Assembly (NCBI GenBank): GCA_023140595.1
Contig: JAGLLI010000111.1
Coordinates: 1 to 5,804 of the forward strand
DNA: 5,804 nucleotides
Direction of reading: 5' to 3'
Source of the DNA: Candidatus Parcubacteria bacterium
GTDB taxonomy: Bacteria > Patescibacteriota > Patescibacteriia > Patescibacteriales > UBA12075
This document shows, piece after piece, positions 1 to 5,121 of this stretch. Positions within the stretch are counted from its first letter, which is position 1, and the number at the start of each line of letters is the position of its first letter. The notes under the pieces were generated by a model, which saw only the letters and a program-made list of their open reading frames with translations, was not told the origin of the DNA and did not search any database. A program made the position numbers and the translations under genes.

Positions 1-995
1 CCTTGATCAACATTTGACGGCGTAATTCCTTTATCATCCCCCATTAAAAAACAAGCTGCTTTTAAATGATCGGCGATTACTTCAAACGCGCGCGTATGCT
101 CGCTATATTTTTTAGCGCCTGACAACTCTTCAATTTTATTCAAAATATTTTCAAATAAATCCGTTTCAAAAACATTGTCTTTCTCTTGACTCACCATTGT
201 GATTCTTTCCAGTCCACCGCCGAAATCAACATTCTTCTGCTTTAGCTGTTCAAAACCGCTTTTTGTTTTTTTATACTGAATAAAAACGCTATTGCCAATC
301 TCAATAAAACGCCCGCAATCGCAATTCACATGGCAAGGCTTATCTTTCCATTTTGAATTTTCGTGCCTTTTTAAATCAGCGCCTAAATCATAAAATATTT
401 CCGAATCAGAACCGCCGATTTCACCAATCGGCATATTAACCGGCTCGCCTGATCTGCTCCACCAATTTTTTTCATCTCCATAATAAAATATCCTGCCGTC
501 TCTTACGCCCATTTCTTCTGCTTTGTCATAATCTTTTGCGTCAATACCAGCTTCTTTAAATAACTCTTGCCAAATTCGCGCTGATTTAATATCCGGCTCT
601 ACGCCGATTTTCTTGTTGCCTGAATAAACCGTCACATATATTCGTTTTGGATCAAGTTTAATTTCTTTAATTAAAAATTCAAAAAGCCAACACAACTGCT
701 CTTTTTTAAAATAATCCCCAAAACTCCAATTCCCAAGCATTTCAAAAAAAGTGTTATGCCTATTATCCCCAACTTCCTCTATATCTCCGGAACGAAAACA
801 TTTTTGGCTATTCACAAGTCGTGTTCCTTCAGGATGAATTTCTCCTGTCAAGTAAGGAACCAATGGCTGCATACCCGAACTTATAAAAAGCGAAGAAGAG
901 TCATTTTCAGGAAGCAAAGAAGCGCTAGGAATAACCGCGTGTCCCCGCTCTTTAAAAAAATTTAAATATTTTTGTCTTATTTCTTTTGAGGTCAT
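1..995 (-). CDS. alaS: Alanine--tRNA ligase, N-terminal part (gene runs off the left edge)
   Basis: Cytoplasmic class II aminoacyl-tRNA synthetase that charges tRNA-Ala. The 331 codons present cover the catalytic core, against about 870 residues in full-length bacterial enzymes. Editing and oligomerisation domains lie outside. Seen: a motif-1 region around residues 19-51, the motif-2 block QKCFRSGDIEEVGDNRHN then TFFEMLGNWSFGDYFK (residues 64-97), a CxxxCxC cluster (C221, C225, C227) before GRFIEIGN, and motif 3 NVDFGGGLER (255-264). The last residues, ITPSNVDQG, match the start of the conserved region ending in GYVLRR. The family's usual GPCGPCSEI loop is replaced by EPVNMPIGEIGGSDSEIF (184-201), a variant I associate with Patescibacteria. 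The ATG at 995 gives a normal N-terminus (MTSKEIRQKYLNFF). No Shine-Dalgarno is visible upstream. It diverges from the membrane-protein gene at 1170. Confidence 0.96.
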   Translation of the reverse strand, partial: MTSKEIRQKYLNFFKERGHAVIPSASLLPENDSSSLFISSGMQPLVPYLTGEIHPEGTRLVNSQKCFRSGDIEEVGDNRHNTFFEMLGNWSFGDYFKKEQLCWLFEFLIKEIKLDPKRIYVTVYSGNKKIGVEPDIKSARIWQELFKEAGIDAKDYDKAEEMGVRDGRIFYYGDEKNWWSRSGEPVNMPIGEIGGSDSEIFYDLGADLKRHENSKWKDKPCHVNCDCGRFIEIGNSVFIQYKKTKSGFEQLKQKNVDFGGGLERITMVSQEKDNVFETDLFENILNKIEELSGAKKYSEHTRAFEVIADHLKAACFLMGDDKGITPSNVDQ

Positions 996-1029
996 AAAAT
1001 ATGTTTGATTTTAATAACAACTATAAATT

Positions 1030-1058
1030 ATTTTAAACCAATCTTAAATAAATTACAA
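1030..1058 (-). promoter_or_regulatory. Putative sigma70-type promoter of alaS
   Basis: Read on the minus strand, a -35 box TTGTAA (1053-1058) and a -10 box TAAAAT (1030-1035) are separated by exactly 17 bases. Transcription would start near 1023, leaving a leader of about 28 bases before the alaS ATG at 995. The boxes are moderate matches in very AT-rich DNA, so chance is possible. Confidence 0.45.
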
Positions 1059-1060
1059 CC

Positions 1061-1089
1061 TTGACAAAATATTGGAAATGTGATATGGT
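1061..1089 (+). promoter_or_regulatory. Sigma70-type promoter of the membrane-protein gene at 1170
   Basis: A perfect -35 TTGACA (1061-1066) is followed after 17 bases by TATGGT (1084-1089). TG at 1081-1082 adds an extended -10 (TGnTATGGT). The expected start is near 1096, giving a leader of about 74 bases that carries two copies of AAAAATCATAA around 1122-1142. The -35 box is two bases from the -35 of the putative alaS promoter on the other strand. Confidence 0.75.
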
Positions 1090-1157
1090 GGATTATTGGA
1101 CATTGATAAATATTTTTTAACAAAAATCATAAAAAATCATAAGAACACTTAAAAAAT

Positions 1158-1167
1158 GGGGAGGGAG
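1158..1167 (+). promoter_or_regulatory. Strong ribosome binding site for the gene at 1170
   Basis: The purine tract GGGGAGGGAG contains GGAGG at 1160-1164, five bases before the ATG at 1170, and fixes that start. An ATG at 1156 lies out of frame and overlaps the tract, so it is not the start. Confidence 0.8.
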
Positions 1168-1169
1168 AA

Positions 1170-1625
1170 ATGGATAAAACACTGGATAAAACACTTAAAA
1201 AATTTCTTTATTTTTTGGGCTATTCTATTTTTTTGTTTGCATTGGTTTTATTAATTATATTTTATTGGTCATCTCGTAAAAACATTTCCGATGTTGAAAA
1301 AACAAAACAGATTGCTGGCAAGGGTTATTATCAAGTTGAGCCAAATGGTATATCCTTTAAAGACGGAATGTTAACCATTAACACCGTGGATAAAAAAGGT
1401 CAACAACAGACAATCAATCTTAGGAGTGTGCCGCGGCAAAATATAATTGAGGTACGTAAAGAATTTGTGTTTATCGTAAGTACATATTTTATTGATGAAT
1501 GTATAAGTAATCATTTTATTTGTCGTGATGGCAAATCATGGGAAAAATTTATGAATTTTATTCATGAAAATACCCATCTCATCGGACTTGGATCAACCCA
1601 TGGAAGCAAATTATACATTTTTTAA
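1170..1625 (+). CDS. Small single-pass membrane protein of unknown function
   Basis: 151 residues, family not recognised. A lysine-rich N-terminus (MDKTLDKTLKK) precedes one hydrophobic helix at about residues 12-33 (FLYFLGYSIFLFALVLLIIF), then a roughly 115-residue soluble part. That part looks like alternating beta strands (about 52-108) ending in an amphipathic helix (SWEKFMNFIHENTH, 123-136). This order resembles a bacterial PH-like domain behind a membrane anchor, but that is only an impression of fold. It has two cysteines, C111 and C118. HENTH (132-136) matches the HExxH zinc-protease signature, probably by chance. Codons 1-9 are built on an exact 12-base tandem duplication (1171-1182 and 1183-1194) that makes MDKTLDKTL. 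The promoter, the ribosome site and the terminator at 1647 make it a monocistronic, probably well-expressed gene. Confidence 0.8.
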   Translation: MDKTLDKTLKKFLYFLGYSIFLFALVLLIIFYWSSRKNISDVEKTKQIAGKGYYQVEPNGISFKDGMLTINTVDKKGQQQTINLRSVPRQNIIEVRKEFVFIVSTYFIDECISNHFICRDGKSWEKFMNFIHENTHLIGLGSTHGSKLYIF

Positions 1626-1646
1626 AAAACTGTACATCAAAAACCC

Positions 1647-1701
1647 AAAAAAGCTTCTTTCTGCGAAAAAACAAATCGTAAGGGAGAAGCTTTTTTTCTT
1701 T
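1647..1701 (+). terminator. Rho-independent terminator of the membrane-protein gene
   Basis: AAAAAAGCTTCT (1647-1658) pairs perfectly with AGAAGCTTTTTT (1685-1696). TTC/GGG extends the stem inward with one G-C and two G-U pairs. The right arm runs into a T-rich tail (to about 1703). It lies 21 bases after the stop codon at 1625. The A-run on the left arm means it could also work on the opposite strand. Confidence 0.8.
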
Positions 1702-1739
1702 TTCCGCCTAGGCATGAATGCCAAGGCTACGTTTTTTTA

Positions 1740-1766
1740 ATCCCGCTAAAAGCGGGATATTTTTAT
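1740..1766 (+). terminator. Hairpin with T-rich tail inside the inverted-repeat element
   Basis: ATCCCGCT (1740-1747) pairs perfectly with AGCGGGAT (1751-1758) over an AAA loop, followed by ATTTTTATT. By shape it could terminate plus-strand transcripts leaking past 1701. Its symmetrical place between the two 26-bp arms suggests it is an integral part of the repeat element. Confidence 0.45.
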
Positions 1767-1785
1767 TGCAAATATTGTTAACAAC

Positions 1786-1803
1786 ATCCAGCTTCAGCTG
1801 GAT
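1786..1803. repeat. Second internal hairpin of the inverted-repeat element
   Basis: ATCCAGC (1786-1792) and GCTGGAT (1797-1803) form a 7-bp perfect stem with a TTCA loop. A 10-bp palindrome TTGTTAACAA lies just before it at 1775-1784. No T-run follows directly, so it does not look like a terminator. Confidence 0.5.
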
Positions 1804-1892
1804 TTAAAATTTCTAGCCCTGGCATTCATGCCTGGGCGGCGAAGGAATAATCTATATTATAATTACCGTAATTACGATATTAATCCCTAATA

Positions 1893-1930
1893 CAAAAACC
1901 CAAACAAATACAAAGGGATTTTGTTTTTGT
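1893..1930 (+). terminator. Possible weak terminator or alternative RNA fold
   Basis: CAAAA-A-CCC (1893-1901) pairs with GGG-A-TTTTG (1915-1923) with a single A-A mismatch, followed by TTTTTGT. The same GGG also pairs with CCC inside AATCCC (1882-1887), so two folds compete. It is a weak, A/T-dominated stem. Confidence 0.3.
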
Positions 1931-1969
1931 CCGCGCTTATATGATCATCCCGTATAAAAAAATAATATT

Positions 1970-2023
1970 TTTATAGTACACTATAAATATTTTTCAATAA
2001 ATTTATAGTATACTATAAATTTA
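1970..2023. promoter_or_regulatory. Tandem AT-rich palindromes, probable operator pair
   Basis: Site 1 (1970-1987) is TTTATAGT-AC-ACTATAAA. Site 2 (1998-2023) is a perfect 26-bp palindrome with the core ATTTATAGTATACTATAAAT at 2001-2020. Both share the half-site TTTATAGT. The centres (1978.5 and 2010.5) are 32 bp apart, about three helical turns, so two bound dimers would sit on the same DNA face. I found no matching promoter or start codon next to them. The alternative is transcript-end hairpins: on the minus strand, site 1 is followed within about 7 bases by a run of seven T. Confidence 0.5.
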
Positions 2024-2132
2024 CCAGTTTTAGTGCGCAAAATCAACAATAAAATTTTAAAAAAATTAACAAAAATACACTAATTTTAACCATATTTTAT
2101 TAAACACAAAAATAATTTCTTAAAAACAAAAA

Positions 2133-2156
2133 ATGTACGTAGATATGTACGTATAT
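2133..2156. repeat. Tandem 12-bp repeat, ATGTACGTANAT x2
   Basis: ATGTACGTA occurs at 2133-2141 and 2145-2153, each followed by NAT (GAT, then TAT). It is preceded by a run of A. The same unit returns at the right end of the window (5789-5804). Function unknown; the ATGTACGTA core contains the palindrome TACGTA. Confidence 0.65.
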
Positions 2157-2201
2157 TTTTATTTTGTTAAAATTTATTAAAATTAAAATACAAATTTTTA
2201 T

Positions 2202-3368
2202 TTAACGTTTTAATAAATATTCCAATTCCTGCTTTACAAATTTTTGTTTCTCTCCGCTTATATCGTTTACAATCATGGCAAATGCCCTTAATTTGGTCAA
2301 ATTAATGACTGCTTCTGCTGTTTTCGGATCATCATAATGTTCCCTGATTTCCGATTCCGCTCCACTGATAAATTCTTCTGCCTGCGCCGGAGCTTCAAAT
2401 CTCTCAACCGCGTCATTAAATGCGTCGCCAAAATCATAAATCAAAGACAATTCTCTGTTTTGAGTCGTTCCCGGACGCTTCCAGTTGCTTAAAAGCATTT
2501 TATTGTCTTTGGTTGATACCATAGCTTCCAGTTTGCAATGACCGTGCGCCAAACTATATTCGTCTTTTCCTAACTGGCGGCTTTCTATTATATCACGATA
2601 GGTTTCCATTTTTGCCGTGATTTTTTCGTTCAAATTCTCATTATCCAAATCTTCTAAAATATCATTTGAATTCTCCATATATCCGTTAAAGTGGTCAAAA
2701 TAATCCTCAAAAATTTTCTGTTCAAGCTCCAGCTTGGTTTTAATATTACTCTCTAACATTATTTCTTTAACCATTTCTGTGGATTTTAGATTATCTTGCA
2801 GATTAAGCAAAGTCATGGCCAATGCCTTGCCTTCGGATTTCCCGAAGTGTTCAAATGATTTATCCGCTTCCGCAGTCTTTTTTAAGATAAATAAATCACC
2901 GGCGTTTTGATTTTGATTTGTTTCAACAAGCTCATCTGCGGAAACCTGATCACCGGATAAATATTTATTCAGTTTTTCGCCTATTATAATTTCGCGGTTA
3001 AGCCATCTTTCCGCTTCTTCCTGCGCGGTCAAATCCCAGTCATCATAATCAATTTTTCGATTCGGATCGTGTTCCTGATTAATTTGCCCTATCAGGCGCA
3101 AATCAAGATTCTCTTTGCCACGCCTGAATTCCAAATCCAAAAACATATCATCTTCGCTATCAGATCCATTCTCAATTCCCTTTATTTTTTCTATCGTTTC
3201 CTCTTCCGCTTCAAGATTATTTTTACCTTCAAGGCTTAAGCCGAAACGGTTTAATAATGATTTAGCGCGATTCAGTAACTGGTGATTAAAGCCCTCCAGT
3301 TTTTCACCTGGCCGCGTTATTTGTTCTTGCGCCAAAGGCTTATAGCCTCCGAATTCTTCAATTGACAT
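2202..3368 (-). CDS. Acidic protein with a degenerate APH/choline-kinase-like phosphotransferase domain
   Basis: 388 residues, soluble, with no membrane segment. Residues 1-110 are hydrophilic and strongly acidic (for example ENGSDSEDDMFLDLE, 66-80), probably partly disordered. The rest suggests an aminoglycoside-phosphotransferase-type kinase fold. ILKK (161-164) could be the ATP-binding lysine strand, KSEGKALAMTLLNL (177-190) the helix with the partner glutamate E179, and LAHGHCKLEAMV (273-284) with MLLSNWKRPG (291-300) the catalytic loop and metal-binding segment. In active enzymes these read HGDxxxxN and DWE, about 20 residues apart. Here the spacing is kept, but the aspartates are H277 and N295 and the asparagine is A282, so catalysis looks lost. 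An in-frame stop shortly upstream supports the ATG at 3368. It is last in the operon, 32 bases after the Nudix gene, with no clear Shine-Dalgarno. The family call is by motif only and tentative. Confidence 0.8.
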   Translation of the reverse strand: MSIEEFGGYKPLAQEQITRPGEKLEGFNHQLLNRAKSLLNRFGLSLEGKNNLEAEEETIEKIKGIENGSDSEDDMFLDLEFRRGKENLDLRLIGQINQEHDPNRKIDYDDWDLTAQEEAERWLNREIIIGEKLNKYLSGDQVSADELVETNQNQNAGDLFILKKTAEADKSFEHFGKSEGKALAMTLLNLQDNLKSTEMVKEIMLESNIKTKLELEQKIFEDYFDHFNGYMENSNDILEDLDNENLNEKITAKMETYRDIIESRQLGKDEYSLAHGHCKLEAMVSTKDNKMLLSNWKRPGTTQNRELSLIYDFGDAFNDAVERFEAPAQAEEFISGAESEIREHYDDPKTAEAVINLTKLRAFAMIVNDISGEKQKFVKQELEYLLKR

Positions 3369-3400
3369 AGCTTTTATTTAATAATAATTTTTTTCAATTT

Positions 3401-3958
3401 TCATATATATTTTAGTTTATTTTCTATAAAATTAATCAATACAGTAGTCACAAACCCATAAACGCAAGGTATAAATTTTGATTTTTCATCATCATTTAAA
3501 TTCATTAGCTTTTTTATCGGCCAAATCTCAAATCCAAGAGCCTTGCCTTCTTCAACTTTTAAATCATCAACACTCCCATTGTAAATATAAATAAACTCTT
3601 TTTGAAAAGCGTGATTAATCATCCCTGTCACTTCATCCTTGGAGCTTTTATGAATTTTATCAATTATTATTAAATCCTTCTCGCTTATTTTAACTCCGGT
3701 TTCCTCAAAAGTTTCTTTAATAGCCGTTCCCTCGTAGCTATCGCCAATCTCTACATGCCCGCCAACTGTCGCATCCAGTAAATCAGGAAAAGTATCCTTG
3801 TCTTTAGCGCGATGCTGAAAAATTATCCCGTTTTCAAAATTTACAAAATGAACATGCACTTCCCTGTGCAATAAACCTTTTTCATGGATGATTTTCCTGT
3901 CTTCTGTCCCAAGAATATTGTCATTTTCATCTACTATGTTTAATTTTTCTTTTTCCAT
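3401..3958 (-). CDS. Nudix hydrolase, YfcD / isopentenyl-diphosphate-isomerase-like subgroup
   Basis: 185 residues, cytoplasmic. Nudix enzymes cleave nucleoside diphosphates linked to another group, using Mg or Mn ions. The Nudix box is at residues 67-89, GHVEIGDSYEGTAIKETFEETGV less its first residues in consensus terms. It fits Gx5Ex7REUxEExGU except that D73 stands for the first Glu and K81 for the Arg; the metal-binding E82, E85 and E86 are kept. The N-terminal VDENDNILGTEDRKIIHEKG and LLHREVHVHFVN (29-40), then LLDATVGGH, match the YfcD-like group that resembles IPP isomerase. The isomerase's catalytic Cys (in CGH) is Gly here (GGH), so isomerase activity is unlikely. The substrate cannot be read from sequence. 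It is third in the operon, 27 bases after the membrane gene, and ends in TGA. No Shine-Dalgarno is seen. Confidence 0.9.
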   Translation of the reverse strand: MEKEKLNIVDENDNILGTEDRKIIHEKGLLHREVHVHFVNFENGIIFQHRAKDKDTFPDLLDATVGGHVEIGDSYEGTAIKETFEETGVKISEKDLIIIDKIHKSSKDEVTGMINHAFQKEFIYIYNGSVDDLKVEEGKALGFEIWPIKKLMNLNDDEKSKFIPCVYGFVTTVLINFIENKLKYI

Positions 3959-3985
3959 ATTAACTATTTGATAATTTAGTAATAA

Positions 3986-4240
3986 TCATTTTTTTATTCT
4001 CGAATAATCAGTTGACATTGTACTCTGATTATTTACTCCACCGTATGTTCCAAGATTTTGGGTTTTTTTTGTTTCACTATTTTCATTTCCGAATTGACCT
4101 ATTATTGCATTTACTGTTTTATGATTCATTTCTTGAGATGAACGTACTGCCTCTAATAGCTCTTTTGTTAAATCTAGCTTGCTATCATTTTTATTTTTTT
4201 TATATTGGCTACAAACAAAAAAACACCCCAATAAATACAC
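3986..4240 (-). CDS. Downstream fragment of a frameshifted two-helix membrane protein
   Basis: As an independent gene this would start at GTG 4240 and make 84 residues, but no ribosome site supports it. Its first eight codons overlap the end of the upstream frame (4209-4388). Removing one base from the A7 run at 4217-4223 (T7 on the coding strand) joins the two into one 133-residue protein. This part then supplies the end of the second membrane helix (VCSQY) and a cytoplasmic tail. The tail has a charged stretch KKNKNDSKLDLTKELLEAV, a probable helix to about IIGQFG, and a polar Asn/Ser/Thr-rich end (NLGTYGGVNNQSTMSTDYSR). The family is not recognised. It ends in TGA 27 bases before the Nudix ATG. 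Whether the cell makes the joined protein depends on whether the extra base is real. Confidence 0.6.
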   Translation of the reverse strand: MYLLGCFFVCSQYKKNKNDSKLDLTKELLEAVRSSQEMNHKTVNAIIGQFGNENSETKKTQNLGTYGGVNNQSTMSTDYSRIKK

Positions 4241-4388
4241 CTACAAAAAGAAGTGCTAATCCAAAATATTTACATAAATTATCCCCAAATAACGCAAGAG
4301 GTACGCCAAAAAATAAAAAAAGAAACACGAGAAATACATGTGGATTTTTAGATTTCAATATTGCATTGGCTGTTGCTTTGAAATTCAT
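4209..4388 (-). CDS. Upstream fragment of the same membrane protein (59 aa to a premature stop)
   Basis: Starts at ATG 4388, only two bases after the TAA of the preceding gene (4391-4393), which suggests translational coupling and supports this start. It encodes MNFKATANAILKSKNPH, a first hydrophobic helix VFLVFLFLFFGVPLALFG (18-35), a short loop DNLCKY, and a second helix FGLALLFVGVFIGVFF (42-57). Translation then ends at TAG (4209-4211), just after a run of seven T on the coding strand. The second helix would stop abruptly at CFF-type residues and the stop, whereas the other frame continues sensibly into a charged tail. I read 3986-4388 as one gene of 133 codons with a single-base insertion. 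Two overlapping genes, or programmed slippage at the homopolymer, are the alternatives. Confidence 0.6.
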   Translation of the reverse strand: MNFKATANAILKSKNPHVFLVFLFLFFGVPLALFGDNLCKYFGLALLFVGVFIGVFFCL

Positions 4389-4390
4389 TT

Positions 4391-5053
4391 TTACTTTTTC
4401 AATAAATAATTAAAAATTTCCAACAAGTCCTTGCTATATATAGCACTGCTCAATATTTCCAATTCCTTTTTTATATTATTCACTGAAAGTGGTTTTTCCT
4501 TATAAATTTTATAAAAATCCACATCAAAAAGCAAACCAGCGACGGACTTATTTCTATTGCTAATCACCCCCTTGGAAATAATATTTAATTTTACACCTTC
4601 AATTTTAGCCTTTAAAATAATTGCCTCAAAAGATATCTTTTTATTGCCTTCAATAAATTTAGAATTTATTTTTTCTTTTGCTTTATCAAAATCACTTTCG
4701 CTAAACTCATAAACAAAGTTATTTCTCCATCCTATCCTGTCAACAGTCTTAACATCAATAATTTCAAAAATAGTCATTGCGTCTTTTACAAACCCTTTTT
4801 TCATATTGTTTAACGAAACCGAATTAAAATGATGAGCCCAAATATTATTACCCGCTATTTTTATTTCTTCTCCCTTGTTTTTTCTTATTGTAAAACCACC
4901 ATCTTTCGCTGGAAAAATGCCTTGAATATGTTTATATTTCTTGGTAAAAAGGTCTAATATTTCGCCCTGCTTATCCAAAAACTTAAATCCTTTGTAATCA
5001 ACTTGCATAAAGCTCTCATCAAGCAGAAGTTGGTTTAATTTATCAATTTTCAT
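4391..5053 (-). CDS. Unrecognised 220-residue soluble protein, first gene of the operon
   Basis: Starts at ATG 5053 (MKIDKLNQLLLDESF). The same frame is open up to a TTG at 5143, but those extra 30 codons read as AT-rich nonsense (LFLLYYCLIIRNFNYYKIFY) and contain the promoter at 5093-5121, so the longer form is rejected. It has no signal peptide or membrane helix and is lysine-rich. The order of elements is strands around residues 44-72 (GIFPAKDGGFTIRKNKGEEIKIAGNNIW), a helix near 82-98, the strand VKTVDRIGWRNNFVYEF (101-117), a helix around 120-135, more strands (141-182), and a C-terminal helical end (LSVNNIKKELEILSSAIYSKDLLEIFNYLL). The DRIGWR strand after a helix recalls the RIGLRYIN feature of TIGR04255-type proteins, a weak resemblance only. 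No clear Shine-Dalgarno is visible. The stop is two bases before the next ATG. Confidence 0.8.
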   Translation of the reverse strand: MKIDKLNQLLLDESFMQVDYKGFKFLDKQGEILDLFTKKYKHIQGIFPAKDGGFTIRKNKGEEIKIAGNNIWAHHFNSVSLNNMKKGFVKDAMTIFEIIDVKTVDRIGWRNNFVYEFSESDFDKAKEKINSKFIEGNKKISFEAIILKAKIEGVKLNIISKGVISNRNKSVAGLLFDVDFYKIYKEKPLSVNNIKKELEILSSAIYSKDLLEIFNYLLKK

Positions 5054-5092
5054 ATAAAATATTTTATAATAATTAAAATTTCTTATAATTAA

Positions 5093-5121
5093 ACAATAAT
5101 ACAATAAAAACAGCTTGTCAA
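5093..5121 (-). promoter_or_regulatory. Sigma70-type promoter of the minus-strand operon
   Basis: On the minus strand, a perfect -35 TTGACA (5116-5121) and -10 TATTGT (5093-5098) are separated by 17 bases. The predicted start is near 5086, giving a leader of about 33 bases before ATG 5053. It places the longer TTG-started frame upstream of the transcript, which decides the start of the first gene. I see no equally good promoter further inside the operon. Confidence 0.7.

Larger units (their letters stand above)
1704..1839. repeat. REP/REPIN-like element: 26-bp inverted repeats enclosing two hairpins
   Basis: Positions 1704-1729 and 1814-1839 are inverted copies matching at 24 of 26 positions. 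Each copy is also a hairpin by itself: GCCT-A-GGCAT-GA-ATGCC-A-AGGC on the left, and the reverse complement of GCCC-A-GGCAT-GA-ATGCC-A-GGGC on the right. The only two differences are the two halves of one base pair (T1709-A1724 on the left, C-G on the right), so each hairpin is preserved. Inside sit two more hairpins, at 1740 and 1786, separated from the outer arms by 10 bases on each side. The layout resembles REPINs mobilised by RAYT (IS200-like) transposases. No transposase gene is in view, and a structured RNA is the alternative. Confidence 0.65.
1626..2201. other. 576-bp non-coding region rich in secondary structure
   Basis: This gap lies between two convergent genes. I found no open reading frame with a credible start; the longest ATG-started ones I could trace are under 20 codons. 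It holds, in order, the terminator at 1647, the four-hairpin element (1704-1839), a perfect 10-bp palindrome CGTAATTACG (1867-1876), a possible second terminator (1893-1930), two AT-rich palindromes (1970-2023) and a tandem 12-bp repeat (2133-2156). The rest (about 2040-2130 and 2157-2201) is simple A/T-rich DNA. No convincing G+C-rich terminator for the minus-strand operon is present. Confidence 0.7.

Noticed and set aside
756..965. Plus-strand open frame of 69 codons
   Set aside because: It lies wholly inside alaS on the other strand, has no ribosome site, and gives an ordinary shadow composition.
1840..2201. Replication origin in the AT-rich repeat region
   Set aside because: I saw no TTATCCACA-type DnaA boxes and no replication gene nearby; palindromes and AT-richness alone do not suffice.
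1626..2201. CRISPR array or tRNA gene
   Set aside because: There are no regularly spaced repeats with unique spacers, and no cloverleaf with TTC-type arm and anticodon stem. The hairpins are simple inverted repeats.
3401..3958. Isopentenyl-diphosphate isomerase for the Nudix gene
   Set aside because: The N-terminal half resembles that enzyme, but the catalytic Cys in its CGH motif is Gly here and the standard Nudix box is present.
4012..4413. Plus-strand open frame of 133 codons
   Set aside because: It is antisense to the frameshifted membrane gene and its neighbours. The His/Phe/Tyr-rich protein is typical of a complement-strand shadow.
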